Both the position numbers and the translations under genes were made by a program. A model generated the notes under the pieces. That model had not been told where the DNA came from and did not search any database. It worked only from the letters and a program-made list of their open reading frames with translations. From assembly GCF_018612915.1 (NCBI RefSeq), contig NZ_JAGGRL010000001.1, positions 658,561-722,560 of the forward strand: 64,000 nucleotides of DNA, written 5' to 3'. This DNA is from Stenotrophomonas sp. ISL-67. Its GTDB lineage: Bacteria; Pseudomonadota; Gammaproteobacteria; Xanthomonadales; Xanthomonadaceae. Shown in pieces: positions 37,249 through 46,304 of the stretch (positions are counted from its first letter, which is position 1; every line of letters begins with the position of its first letter).

Positions 37249-38460
37249 ATGACTTCCTCCAATTCCATTCCGCATCGTTTCTCCCGACGGCTGGCCATGG
37301 CCGGCGTGTCGATCCTGGCGGCCGCGGTGCTGACCGCCTGCAGCGGCAGCCAGGCCGAAACCGCCGGCCCGCCGCCGCCGCAGGTCAGCGTCGCGCCGGT
37401 GCTGGTCAAGCCGGTCAGCCAGTGGGACGACTTCAGCGGCCGCGTCGAAGCGGTACAGAGCGTCGAGCTGCGCCCGCGGGTGTCCGGCTACATCGACAAG
37501 GTCAATTATGTCGAAGGCGATGAAGTGAAGAAGGGCGATGTGCTGTTCACCATCGACGCGCGCAGCTACCAGGCAGAGTACGACCGCGCCCGCGCCGAAC
37601 TGGCACGCGCGCGCACCCAGTCGACGCTGGCACGCAGCGAGTCCGAGCGTGCCAAGAAACTGTCCGACCAGCAGGCCATCTCCACTGAAACCTGGGAACA
37701 GCGGCGTGCCGCCGCCGAGCAGGCCGGTGCCAGCGTGCAGGCGGCGCAGGCCGCGTTGGATGCGGCTGCACTGAACCTGGAATTCACCAAGGTGCGTGCC
37801 CCGATCAGCGGCCGTGCCGGCCGCGCGATGGTCACCGCCGGCAACCTGGTCACCGCCGGCGACAGCGCCAGCGTGCTGACCACGCTGGTCTCGCTGGATA
37901 CGGTGTTCGTGTACTTCGATGCCGACGAAGGTACCTTCCTGCGCTACGCACAGATGGCCCGCAACGGCGAGCGTCCGAGCGAGCGCGACAGCGAGCTGCC
38001 GGTCAAGGTCGGGCTGTCGGGCGAGGAGGGCTTCCCGCACCAGGGCAAGGTCGACTTCCTGGACAACCAGGTCACCCGCAGCACCGGCACCATCCGCGTC
38101 CGCGCACTGCTGGACAACGCCGAGCGCGCCTTCACCCCGGGCCTGTTCGCCCGCGTGCAGCTGCTCGGCAGCGGCGAGTTCCAGGCCATGTTGATCGATG
38201 ACAAGGCCGTGCTCACTGACCAGGACCGCAAGTACGTGTACGTGGTTGACAAGGAAGGCAAGGCGCAGCGCCGCGACATCCAGCTGGGTCGAACCGCCGA
38301 AGGCCTGCGCATCGTGCAGCAGGGTCTGGCGGCCGGTGACCGCGTGATCATCGATGGCGTGCAGAAGGTGTTCATGCCGGGGATGCCGGTGCAGGCCAAG
38401 GCGGTTGCGATGCAGCCAGCTGCGGCTGCGGTTCCGGTACGCGCCACCGCGTTGAATTGA
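37249..38460 (+). CDS. smeV: Membrane-fusion protein SmeV of RND efflux pump
   Basis: 403 aa periplasmic adaptor, anchored as a lipoprotein (lipobox LTAC, Cys about 28). It has the lipoyl/hairpin motifs PRVSGYIDKVNYVEGDEVKKGDVLF and the beta-barrel region with LNLEFTKVRAPISGRAG. The start ATG is 37249; an in-frame ATG 9 nt upstream is possible. It links the SmeW pump to SmeX. Confidence 0.93.
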   Translation: MTSSNSIPHRFSRRLAMAGVSILAAAVLTACSGSQAETAGPPPPQVSVAPVLVKPVSQWDDFSGRVEAVQSVELRPRVSGYIDKVNYVEGDEVKKGDVLFTIDARSYQAEYDRARAELARARTQSTLARSESERAKKLSDQQAISTETWEQRRAAAEQAGASVQAAQAALDAAALNLEFTKVRAPISGRAGRAMVTAGNLVTAGDSASVLTTLVSLDTVFVYFDADEGTFLRYAQMARNGERPSERDSELPVKVGLSGEEGFPHQGKVDFLDNQVTRSTGTIRVRALLDNAERAFTPGLFARVQLLGSGEFQAMLIDDKAVLTDQDRKYVYVVDKEGKAQRRDIQLGRTAEGLRIVQQGLAAGDRVIIDGVQKVFMPGMPVQAKAVAMQPAAAAVPVRATALN

Positions 38461-38465
38461 CAGGC

Positions 38466-38488
38466 AGCCGGGCAGAGCCCGGCTCTAC
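38466..38488 (-). repeat. SMAG/REP palindrome inside the sme operon
   Basis: Minus-strand GTAGAGCCGGGCTCTGCCCG in the 116-bp gap between smeV and smeW. It may form a hairpin in the mRNA and alter the ratio of the two products (inference). Confidence 0.85.
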
Positions 38489-38576
38489 CCGCCCCGTGGG
38501 CACCGCTTCCGCTGTCGGGTTCGACAGCGGCAGGGGTGCTGCACCCGGCGTTGCAGAAAACACTAGGAATCCCCTA

Positions 38577-41500
38577 ATGGACTTTTCCCGTTTCTTCATC
38601 GACAGGCCGATTTTCGCGGCGGTGTTGTCGATCGTGATCTTCGCCGCCGGCCTGATCTCCATACCGATGCTGCCGATCGGCGAGTACCCCGAAGTGGTGC
38701 CGCCTTCGGTGGTGGTGCGCACCGTGTACCCGGGCGCGAACCCGAAGGTGATCGCCGAAACCGTGGCCACCCCGCTGGAAGAGGCGATCAACGGCGTTGA
38801 GGGCATGATGTACCTCAAGTCGGTGGCCGGCTCGGATGGCGTGCTGCAGATGACCGTCACCTTCCGCCCGGGCACCGACCCGGACGATGCGGCGGTGAAA
38901 GTGCAGAACCGCGTCGCCCAGGCGCAGGCGCGCCTGCCGGAAGATGTGCGCCGGCAGGGTGTGACCACCCAGAAGCAGTCCCCCACCTTCCTGATGGTGG
39001 TGCACCTGACTTCACCGAAGGGCAAGTACGACACCCTGTACCTGCGCAATTACGCCCGCCTGCACGTCAAGGACGCGCTCGCGCGCATCCAGGGCGTCGG
39101 CGATGCGCAGATCTTCGGCGGTGGCGACTACGCCATGCGTGCCTGGCTGGACCCGGACAAAGTGGCCGCGCGCGGCCTGACCGCCAGCGACGTGGTGCGC
39201 GCGATGCGCGAGCAGAACGTGCAGGTTTCGGCCGGCCAGCTCGGCGCCGAGCCGATGCCCAACAGCCAGTTCCTGACCCTGATCAATGCCCAGGGCCGCC
39301 TGCGCAGTGAACAGGAGTTCGGCGACATCGTGCTCAAGGCCGGTGCCGACGGCGAAGTGGTGCGCCTGTCCGATGTTGCCCGGGTCGAGCTGGGTGCGGG
39401 CGATTACACCCTGCGCTCGCAGTTGGATGGCAAGAACGCAGTGGGCATCGGTATCTTCCAGGCCCCGGGGGCCAACGCGCTGGAGATCCGCGATGCGGTG
39501 ATCGGCACGATGGACGAGATGCAGAAGACCTTCCCGGCCGACGTCAAGTACGAAGCGGTGTACGACACCACCATCTTCGTGCGCGACTCGATCAAGGCCG
39601 TGGTCTCCACGCTGCTGGAAGCCATCGCGCTGGTGGTGCTGGTGGTGATCCTGTTCCTGCAGACCTGGCGCGCCTCGATCATTCCGCTGATCGCCGTGCC
39701 GGTGTCCATCGTCGGTACGTTCGCAGCGCTGTACGTGCTGGGCTTCTCGATCAACACGCTGAGCCTGTTCGGGCTGGTGCTGGCGATCGGCATCGTGGTC
39801 GATGACGCGATCGTGGTGGTGGAAAACGTCGAACGCAACATCGAAGAAGGCCTGACCCCGCTCGCCGCGGCGCACCAGGCCATGAAGGAAGTCTCCGGGC
39901 CGATCATCGCGATCGCGCTGGTGCTGTGTGCCGTGTTCGTGCCGATGGCCTTCCTGTCCGGTGTCACCGGCCAGTTCTACAAGCAGTTCGCGGTCACCAT
40001 CGCCATCTCCACGGTGATCTCGGCGATCAACTCGCTGACCCTGTCGCCGGCCCTGGCCGCGCGCCTGCTCAAGCCGCACGATGCACCCAAGGATGCGCCG
40101 ACCCGGATCATCGACCGCCTGTTTGGCTGGGTGTTCCGCCCGTTCAACCGCTTCTTCAAGTCCAGCTCGGAGAAGTACGAGCGCAGCGTGTCGAAGATTC
40201 TTGGCCGTCGTGGCGCGGTGTTCCTGGTGTATGCAGTGCTGCTGGTCGCCACCGGTTTCATCTTCAAGGTGGTGCCGCCGGGCTTCATCCCGACCCAGGA
40301 CAAGCTGTACCTGATCGCCGGTGTGAAGCTGCCGGAAGGCTCTTCGATTGCCCGTACCGATGAAATGCTGCGCAAGGTGGCGAAGATCGCGCAGGAAACC
40401 GAGGGCGTGGCACACACCATTTCGTTCCCGGGCCTGAACGCGCTGCAGTTCACCAACACGCCCAACACCGGCGTGGCGTTCATTCCGCTCAAGCCGTTCA
40501 ACGAACGTCATGGCCGCACCGCCGCGCAGATCAACGCTGAGATCAACCAGAAGATCGCCGGGCTGCAGGAAGGTTTCGCCTTTGCGTTGATGCCGCCGCC
40601 GATCCTGGGCCTGGGCAACGGCAACGGCTACCAGATGTTCATCGAAGACCGCGGCAACCTGGGTTACGGCGCATTGCAGGCGGCGGTGAGCCAGATGCAG
40701 GGTGCGGTGGCGCAGACCCCGGGCATGGCCTTCCCGATCACCAGCTACCAGGCCAACGTGCCGCAGCTGGATGCCGAAGTGGACCGGGTCAAGGCCAAGG
40801 CGCAGGGCGTGCAGCTGACCGAGCTGTTCGACACCCTGCAGACCTATCTGGGTTCGTCCTACGTCAACGACTTCAACGAGTTCGGGCGTACCTGGCAGGT
40901 GATCGCGCAGGCCGACGGCCAGTTCCGCAACAGCGTGGAAGACATCGGCAAGCTGCGTACCCGCAACGACCGCGGCGAGATGGTGCCGATCGGTTCGATG
41001 GTGACCGTCAAGGAAACCTACGGCCCGGACCCGGTACTGCGCTTCAACGGCTATCCGGCGGCGGACCTGGCCGGCGAAGCCGACCCGCGCCTGCTGTCCT
41101 CGGCTGAAGCGATGAACAACCTGACCGCGATCGCTGCCAAGGTGCTGCCGGTCGGCATGACCACCGAATGGACCGACCTGAGCTACCAGCAGGCCACCCA
41201 GGGCAAGGCCGCGTTCATCGTATTCCCGGTGGCGATCCTGCTTGCGTTCCTGGTGCTGGCTGCGCTGTATGAGAGCTGGTCACTGCCGCTGGCGGTGATC
41301 CTGATCGTGCCGATGACGCTGCTGTCGGCCCTGTTCGGCGTATGGTTGACCGGCGGTGACAACAACGTGTTCGTGCAGGTGGGCCTGGTGGTGCTGATGG
41401 GCCTGGCGTGCAAGAACGCGATCCTGATCGTCGAATTCGCCCGTGAGCTGGAAATGGGCGGCAAGGGGATCGTGGAAGCCGCGCTGGAAGCCTGCCGCCT

Positions 41501-41747
41501 GCGTCTGCGTCCGATCGTGATGACCTCCATCGCGTTCATTGCCGGCACCATCCCGCTGGTGCTGTCGCACGGCGCCGGTGCGGAAGTGCGCTCGGTGACC
41601 GGTATCACCGTGTTCGCCGGCATGCTCGGCGTGACCCTGTTCGGCCTGTTCCTGACCCCGGTGTTCTACGTGGCCCTGCGCAAGTTCGTCAGCCGCAATG
41701 GCGGCGGCAAGCTGGTCGCCCACGGCGAATCCACCCTGCATCACTGA
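38577..41747 (+). CDS. smeW: RND multidrug efflux pump SmeW
   Basis: 1056 aa inner-membrane transporter (12 TM) of the HAE1 family. It opens MDFSRFFIDRPIFAAVLSIVI, contains the TM4 proton-relay motif VLAIGIVVDDAIVVVENVER with paired Asp residues, and ends after VFAGMLGVTLFGLFLTPVFYV. It pairs with SmeV and SmeX. In S. maltophilia over-expression of SmeVWX is known to reduce susceptibility to chloramphenicol, quinolones and tetracyclines. Confidence 0.95.
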   Translation: MDFSRFFIDRPIFAAVLSIVIFAAGLISIPMLPIGEYPEVVPPSVVVRTVYPGANPKVIAETVATPLEEAINGVEGMMYLKSVAGSDGVLQMTVTFRPGTDPDDAAVKVQNRVAQAQARLPEDVRRQGVTTQKQSPTFLMVVHLTSPKGKYDTLYLRNYARLHVKDALARIQGVGDAQIFGGGDYAMRAWLDPDKVAARGLTASDVVRAMREQNVQVSAGQLGAEPMPNSQFLTLINAQGRLRSEQEFGDIVLKAGADGEVVRLSDVARVELGAGDYTLRSQLDGKNAVGIGIFQAPGANALEIRDAVIGTMDEMQKTFPADVKYEAVYDTTIFVRDSIKAVVSTLLEAIALVVLVVILFLQTWRASIIPLIAVPVSIVGTFAALYVLGFSINTLSLFGLVLAIGIVVDDAIVVVENVERNIEEGLTPLAAAHQAMKEVSGPIIAIALVLCAVFVPMAFLSGVTGQFYKQFAVTIAISTVISAINSLTLSPALAARLLKPHDAPKDAPTRIIDRLFGWVFRPFNRFFKSSSEKYERSVSKILGRRGAVFLVYAVLLVATGFIFKVVPPGFIPTQDKLYLIAGVKLPEGSSIARTDEMLRKVAKIAQETEGVAHTISFPGLNALQFTNTPNTGVAFIPLKPFNERHGRTAAQINAEINQKIAGLQEGFAFALMPPPILGLGNGNGYQMFIEDRGNLGYGALQAAVSQMQGAVAQTPGMAFPITSYQANVPQLDAEVDRVKAKAQGVQLTELFDTLQTYLGSSYVNDFNEFGRTWQVIAQADGQFRNSVEDIGKLRTRNDRGEMVPIGSMVTVKETYGPDPVLRFNGYPAADLAGEADPRLLSSAEAMNNLTAIAAKVLPVGMTTEWTDLSYQQATQGKAAFIVFPVAILLAFLVLAALYESWSLPLAVILIVPMTLLSALFGVWLTGGDNNVFVQVGLVVLMGLACKNAILIVEFARELEMGGKGIVEAALEACRLRLRPIVMTSIAFIAGTIPLVLSHGAGAEVRSVTGITVFAGMLGVTLFGLFLTPVFYVALRKFVSRNGGGKLVAHGESTLHH

Positions 41748-41772
41748 TCCTGACCCCTACGAGGAATCACGC

Positions 41773-42510
41773 ATGAATACCGCTACTTCCAGGATTGCCC
41801 TGGTCACCGGTGCCACCCGTGGCATCGGCCTGGAAACTGTCCGCCAGCTGGCCCAGGCCGGCGTGCACACGCTGCTGGCCGGGCGCAAGCGCGACACCGC
41901 CGTGGCCGAGGCGCTGAAGCTGCAGGCCGAAGGCCTGCCGGTGGAGGCGATCCAGCTGGACGTGGGCGATGCGGCCAGCATTGCCGCGGCCGTGCAGGAG
42001 GTCACCGACCGCCATGGCCGGCTGGACATCCTGGTCAACAACGCCGGCATCCTGCTCGACAACCCGGCACTGGCGCCGTCGGCGCAGACGCTTGAAACCT
42101 GGCGCGACACCTTCGACACCAACGTGTTCGCGGTGATCGCGGTCACCCAGGCGTTCCTGCCGCTCGTCACCGCCTCGCCGGCCGGGCGCATCGTCAACGT
42201 GTCCAGCATCCTGGGCTCGCTGACCCTGCACAGCCAGCCCGGTTCGCCGATCTATGGCTTCGCGGTGCCGGCCTACAACGCCTCCAAGAGCGCGGTGAAT
42301 GCCTGGACGGTGCAACTGGCCTACGAGCTGCGCGAGAGCACCACCAAGGTCAACACTGTGCACCCGGGTTACGTGAAAACCGACATGAACCGTGGCGAAG
42401 GCGAGCTGGACATCGCCGATGGCGCGCGCTCCAGCGTGGGCATGGCGCTGATCGGCGTCGACGGCCCCAACGGCAGCTTCACCTACCTGGGCGAGGTGCT
42501 GCCATGGTGA
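41773..42510 (+). CDS. smeU2: Short-chain dehydrogenase SmeU2
   Basis: 245 aa classical SDR with the nucleotide motif TGATRGIG (residues 13-20), NNAG at about 89, the catalytic Ser in VNVSS and YNASK (Tyr and Lys of the YxxxK motif), and PGYVKTD. It probably uses NADP(H). It starts 26 nt after smeW and overlaps smeX by 7 nt. The physiological substrate of the accessory dehydrogenase is unknown. Confidence 0.9.
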   Translation: MNTATSRIALVTGATRGIGLETVRQLAQAGVHTLLAGRKRDTAVAEALKLQAEGLPVEAIQLDVGDAASIAAAVQEVTDRHGRLDILVNNAGILLDNPALAPSAQTLETWRDTFDTNVFAVIAVTQAFLPLVTASPAGRIVNVSSILGSLTLHSQPGSPIYGFAVPAYNASKSAVNAWTVQLAYELRESTTKVNTVHPGYVKTDMNRGEGELDIADGARSSVGMALIGVDGPNGSFTYLGEVLPW

Positions 42511-43934
42511 TCCGTGTGTTGACCGCAGCCGTCGCCAGCGCGCTGCTGGCCGGCTGCGTCAGCGTCGGCCCCAACTACCAGGCACCCCCGGCGCAGCCGG
42601 TGGTCCTGCAGGGCGCGGCCGCGCCGGTGTTCAGCACCACCTCGCCGGTGGCCAGCTGGTGGGCGCAGTTCGATGACCCGGTGCTGGAACAGCTGGTGCA
42701 CGACGCGCTGGGCGACAACCTGGACCTGCGCATTTCGATGGCCCGCGTGCGTGAAGCACGTGCGGTGTTCGTCGAACAGCGGCTGGACCAGTTGCCGCAC
42801 GTGACCAGTGGCGGCAGCTACGATCGCCGCAAGCAGCCGGACCTTACCGCCGGTGGCGAGCGTGTCTTCAGCGAAACCTACCAGCTGGGCTTCGATGCCG
42901 GTTGGGAACTGGACCTGTTTGGTCGCCAGCGCCGTGCCGCCGAAGCGGCGCGCGCGGACCTGGGTGCCGAGCAGGACAACCTGGCCGACGCCCAGGTCAC
43001 GGTCGCTGCTGAAGTGGCGCGCAACTATTTCGAACTGCGCGGCACGCAGAAGCGCATCGAAGTGGCCAAGCGTACGCTGGTGAACCTGCGCGACACCCAG
43101 AAGTTGACCGAAACCCGCTGGGATCTGGGCGCGGGCAGCGAACTGGACGTGCAGAGCAGCCGTGCGCGGTTGAAGGCGATCGAGGCCGACATTCCGCTGC
43201 TGGAAGTGGCCGAAGTGCAGTCGCGGCATCGCCTGGCCGTGCTGCTGGGCCAGCGCCCGGATGCGTTGGACACGCTGCTGGAACCGCGTGATGCTGCGCC
43301 GTATGCCAAGGCGTTGCCGCTGGGCGACACCACCGACCTGCTGCGCCAGCGCGCCGATGTGCGGGTGGCCGAGCGTCGCCTGGCGGCGGCGACGGCGCGA
43401 GTGGGGGTGGCCACCGCCGATCTGTTCCCACGGATCAGCCTGAGCGGCTTCGTCGGGTTCCTGTCCGGCGATGCCAGCGGGCTGGTCAACGGCAACAACA
43501 AGGCATGGTCGGTGACCCCGTCGATCAGCTGGGCCGCATTCGATTTCGGCACGGTCAAGGCACGGCTGCGCGCGAGCAAGGCGCAGGCCGACGGCGCCGC
43601 GGCCGAGTACGAAAAGGCGGTGCTGCTGGCGTTGGAAGACACCGAGAACGCCTTGACCCGCTATGCCAAGCAACAGGCGCGGTTGGCCATCGTGGCTGAG
43701 CAGGCGCAGGCGGCGCGGCGCGCGGAGCAGCTGGCGCAGATCCGTTATCGCGAAGGGTCGGAAGACTTCCTGACCCTGCTTGATGCGCAGCGTACGCAGC
43801 TGGCGGCCGACGATGCACTGGCTGCAGCCGAATCCACGGTCAACGTCAGCGTGGTCGGTGTCTACAAGGCACTGGGTGGTTGGGGCCAGCAGCAGGACGC
43901 AACCCCGCCTGCAGTGGCCGGCACGATGCGGTGA
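42504..43934 (+). CDS. smeX: Outer-membrane efflux channel SmeX
   Basis: 476 aa OprM/TolC-family outer-membrane factor. It is a lipoprotein (LLAGC, Cys about 17) and contains two OEP repeats, with PNYQAPPA and LSGFVGFLSGD. Forms the exit duct for the SmeVW pump. Its start lies within the smeU2 stop region (7-nt overlap). Followed by a perfect terminator hairpin. Confidence 0.93.
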   Translation: MVIRVLTAAVASALLAGCVSVGPNYQAPPAQPVVLQGAAAPVFSTTSPVASWWAQFDDPVLEQLVHDALGDNLDLRISMARVREARAVFVEQRLDQLPHVTSGGSYDRRKQPDLTAGGERVFSETYQLGFDAGWELDLFGRQRRAAEAARADLGAEQDNLADAQVTVAAEVARNYFELRGTQKRIEVAKRTLVNLRDTQKLTETRWDLGAGSELDVQSSRARLKAIEADIPLLEVAEVQSRHRLAVLLGQRPDALDTLLEPRDAAPYAKALPLGDTTDLLRQRADVRVAERRLAAATARVGVATADLFPRISLSGFVGFLSGDASGLVNGNNKAWSVTPSISWAAFDFGTVKARLRASKAQADGAAAEYEKAVLLALEDTENALTRYAKQQARLAIVAEQAQAARRAEQLAQIRYREGSEDFLTLLDAQRTQLAADDALAAAESTVNVSVVGVYKALGGWGQQQDATPPAVAGTMR

Positions 43935-43940
43935 AAGAAC

Positions 43941-43978
43941 GCAGAGGGCGACAAGGGTCGCCCTCTGCACACTTTGTA
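43941..43978 (+). terminator. Terminator of the smeU1VWU2X operon
   Basis: GCAGAGGGCGAC-AAGG-GTCGCCCTCTGC, a perfect 12-bp stem (43941-43968) followed by ACACTTTGT, 7 nt after the smeX stop. Confidence 0.85.
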
Positions 43979-44084
43979 ATGGTTCGCCGCGATGGCGTAC
44001 CGGAGAACCCCGCGCTGACGGCTTTGCCTCTGCCGGGCCCGCGTGGGGCGGTGCCAAAAACACCGCCTCTCCGGGAGATGTGCA

Positions 44085-44354
44085 ATGCAAGGGAACGGCT
44101 TGGGTCCGCGGCGCGCGGGCAGGGAAGAACGGCAACCGGCCGCGTCGGGCCTGTCGGCCAGCGTCATCGTGCTGCTGGTGGTCGCGGCGCTCACCGTCAC
44201 CCTGGGCTTCGCACGCCTGCCGGATGGCCAGCTCGGCATCGGCGTGCTGGGGGTGGGCGTATTCCTCGCGGTGAGCGCCCGCATCTGCCAGGCCCGCGAA
44301 CAGCACCAGGCGCTATGCCAGGCGCTGGATGGACTGCGCGGGTCGCGCGGGTGA
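44085..44354 (+). CDS. Small two-helix membrane protein, function unknown
   Basis: 89 aa protein: a basic N-terminus (GPRRAGREERQ), two hydrophobic helices (SVIVLLVVAALTVTLGF and LGIGVLGVGVFLAVSA) joined by RLPDGQ, and a short polar tail. The ATG has GGGAGA 9 nt upstream. It lies alone after the smeX terminator. No family recognised. Confidence 0.55.
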   Translation: MQGNGLGPRRAGREERQPAASGLSASVIVLLVVAALTVTLGFARLPDGQLGIGVLGVGVFLAVSARICQAREQHQALCQALDGLRGSRG

Positions 44355-44379
44355 GCCGTGGCCCCGCGGCGTGGGCACC

Positions 44380-44580
44380 GGTAGGGTCGCATCCCAATCG
44401 ACGATGTGCATGGATGCACGAGTGGTGCGGCCGCAGGACGCGGGAGAGCACCACTGCACGCGTGTCGTCCGCGCTCGATAACGGCATGGACGCCGGCGGA
44501 CAGGGCCTTTGCTTCGACGAAGGTCATGCGTTACCGGATGCTGCAACAACATGTGCGGTTGTTTGGGAACCAACCCTACC
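44380..44580. repeat. 201-bp element with GGTAGGGT ends, copy 2
   Basis: Starts GGTAGGGTCGCATCCCAATC and ends with the complement of GGTAGGGTTGGTTCCC. Its right-hand part, read in reverse, shares GCATCCGGTAACGCATGACC with copy 1 at 34826. The end overlaps the last four nucleotides of the neighbouring exonuclease-family gene and supplies its TAG stop (44576-44578). Confidence 0.7.
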
Positions 44581-45433
44581 GCCCCGGGAAGGTCAACTCC
44601 GCCCGTACCGGGTAATGATCCGACGGCACCACGCCACCGGGCTTCTGGTCCAGGGTCTCAAACTGGTTCACACCGAAACCACGCACCAGGATCCAGTCGA
44701 TCTCCGCGGTGGGCGTGTCACTGAAGTTCTGGAAGGTCAGACGCGGGCCTTCGACTTCTTTTGCCAGCTTGCGTGCATCGCCCAAGGTGCGGGTGAATTC
44801 GGCATAGGTGCCGCTGCCCGGTTCGCTGTTGAAATCGCCGGTGACCACCACCGGGATGTCCTTCGGCAGCGCGGCCAGCCGCTGGGTGATCAGCTTGGCG
44901 CCCAGCACGCGACGCGGCTCGTCTTCATCGCGGTAGGGCAGGTGCGTGTTGTACAGGTAGAAGCGTTTGCCATCGGCATTACGCTGGAACAACGCCCAGG
45001 TGACCATGCGCGGCATCAGGTTGCCCCAGGTGATGCTGCCGGCCACCTCGGGGGTGTCGGACAACCAGAAGTTGCCCGATTCCACCACCTTCAATTGCGC
45101 GCTGTCGTAGAACACGCCCATGTGTTCCTCGTTGTCGCCCGGACCGCGCGGCTCTCCGAACCAGCGGTAGCCCGGCAGGTGCTGCACCAGGTAATCGGCC
45201 TGGTTGGTCTTCAGTTCCTGGGTACCGAACACCACCGGGTGCTGTGCCTTCAACAGTGCCACCATCGCATCGCGACGGTCCTCCCAGCGCTTGTTGGGTT
45301 CGGTATCCACCGGGGTGCGGACGTTGAATGACATCACCCGCAACGGCTCGGGGGCCTTGGCCAGGGCCGGGCCGAGCGGCAATGCCAATGCGATCAGGGC
45401 CAGCAGGGCCGGACGACGAAAAGCAGACAACAT
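44576..45433 (-). CDS. Exported endonuclease/exonuclease/phosphatase-family protein
   Basis: 285 aa EEP-fold protein with a signal peptide (FRRPALLALIALALPLGPALA). Catalytic motifs: MSFNVRTPVD, GTQELKTNQADYL (Glu), LYNTHLPYRDE, VVVTGDFNSEPGS and SDHYPVRAEL. Fits the family of Mg-dependent nucleases, sphingomyelinases and phosphatases; the exact substrate cannot be read. GGAGGGA lies 7 nt before the ATG. The stop codon TAG is part of the GGTAG end of the adjacent 201-bp repeat, so the C-terminus may have been shortened. Confidence 0.85.
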   Translation of the reverse strand: MLSAFRRPALLALIALALPLGPALAKAPEPLRVMSFNVRTPVDTEPNKRWEDRRDAMVALLKAQHPVVFGTQELKTNQADYLVQHLPGYRWFGEPRGPGDNEEHMGVFYDSAQLKVVESGNFWLSDTPEVAGSITWGNLMPRMVTWALFQRNADGKRFYLYNTHLPYRDEDEPRRVLGAKLITQRLAALPKDIPVVVTGDFNSEPGSGTYAEFTRTLGDARKLAKEVEGPRLTFQNFSDTPTAEIDWILVRGFGVNQFETLDQKPGGVVPSDHYPVRAELTFPGR

Positions 45434-45545
45434 GGGAGTCCCTCCATTCCGTGAAATCGTTTGCAGAGGGTGCCATGGAATCGCCGGGCCTGGGTATGCG
45501 GAGGTTGGCGGCAGTGGCGGCACGCCGTACCGGGACGGGCGCCTG

Positions 45546-46304
45546 TCACGACAGACCCCGATCACGCCGCCACTGGTTGAAGAACGTGACCAGCCCAGGA
45601 TTCGGTGGGACGGGAACGACCGCAGGTGCCTGCAGCTCGATACCGCCGGAGAAGGAGGTTCCATAGTCCTCCAGGTAGCGCACGGAGAAGGTCTGCGCGT
45701 CCGGGAACCGTGCCCGCATCTGCGGGAGCACCACGCCCCCGCAAGAGAAGCAGGTACCCAGCACCGTGCGCAGCTTGAAGCTGACCACTTGGCGATGTTC
45801 GCCCATGCAACTGGCAATCAGCCGCTCGGAATCCACGCTGCGGTCGAACACCAGGGTGCGGGTATCGTCTGCGTGCCGAAGTACCGGCAGGCTGGTGATC
45901 TCCGGCAGTGGAGCAACGCCTTGCATGGCCGCGCGGGCGTCGACGAAACGGGTGCCGTCGGGCAGTGCAGGGTTCGGGCGCAGATGGATGTTGCGCGCAC
46001 GTTTGCCGCCGGAAAGCGCGTAGTAGATGGTCCGGGTGCCGTCCGCATCCACTACCTCGGCAAACGCGAGGTTCGCTCCCTTGAGATGGTCCAGAATCGG
46101 CTTGCCGGCATCGGGCAGGGCCAGCGCCGCCGCATCGATGCCCGACCACGTGCCTTTGCCCCCGGTGGCGGGAAGCAGTGCATTCAGGATTTCGGCCACC
46201 GAAGCGCGCTCCTCCTCTCCGGCGTTGCGCAGTGCCTGCCAGTCCGGAATGCGTTGCCGGGCGATGCTTACGAAGGTGCGCTGCTCGCGCTGGCCGGTCA
46301 GCAC
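45546..46304 (-). CDS. Deaminase-fold protein, putative toxin
   Basis: 252 aa protein whose C-terminal half matches the deaminase-fold pattern of polymorphic-toxin families: VDSERLIAS ([HCD]xE motif, here DSE at about residue 168), then GTCFSCGGVV (CxxC at about 195) and FPDAQTFSVRYLEDYG. This resembles the BURPS668_1122/XOO_2897-like families. It has no signal peptide. It begins with GTG inside the last codons of the 2326-codon gene (7-nt overlap) and the frame is open further upstream, so the two may have been one polypeptide. Substrate and activity are not known. Confidence 0.6.
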   Translation of the reverse strand: MLTGQREQRTFVSIARQRIPDWQALRNAGEEERASVAEILNALLPATGGKGTWSGIDAAALALPDAGKPILDHLKGANLAFAEVVDADGTRTIYYALSGGKRARNIHLRPNPALPDGTRFVDARAAMQGVAPLPEITSLPVLRHADDTRTLVFDRSVDSERLIASCMGEHRQVVSFKLRTVLGTCFSCGGVVLPQMRARFPDAQTFSVRYLEDYGTSFSGGIELQAPAVVPVPPNPGLVTFFNQWRRDRGLS

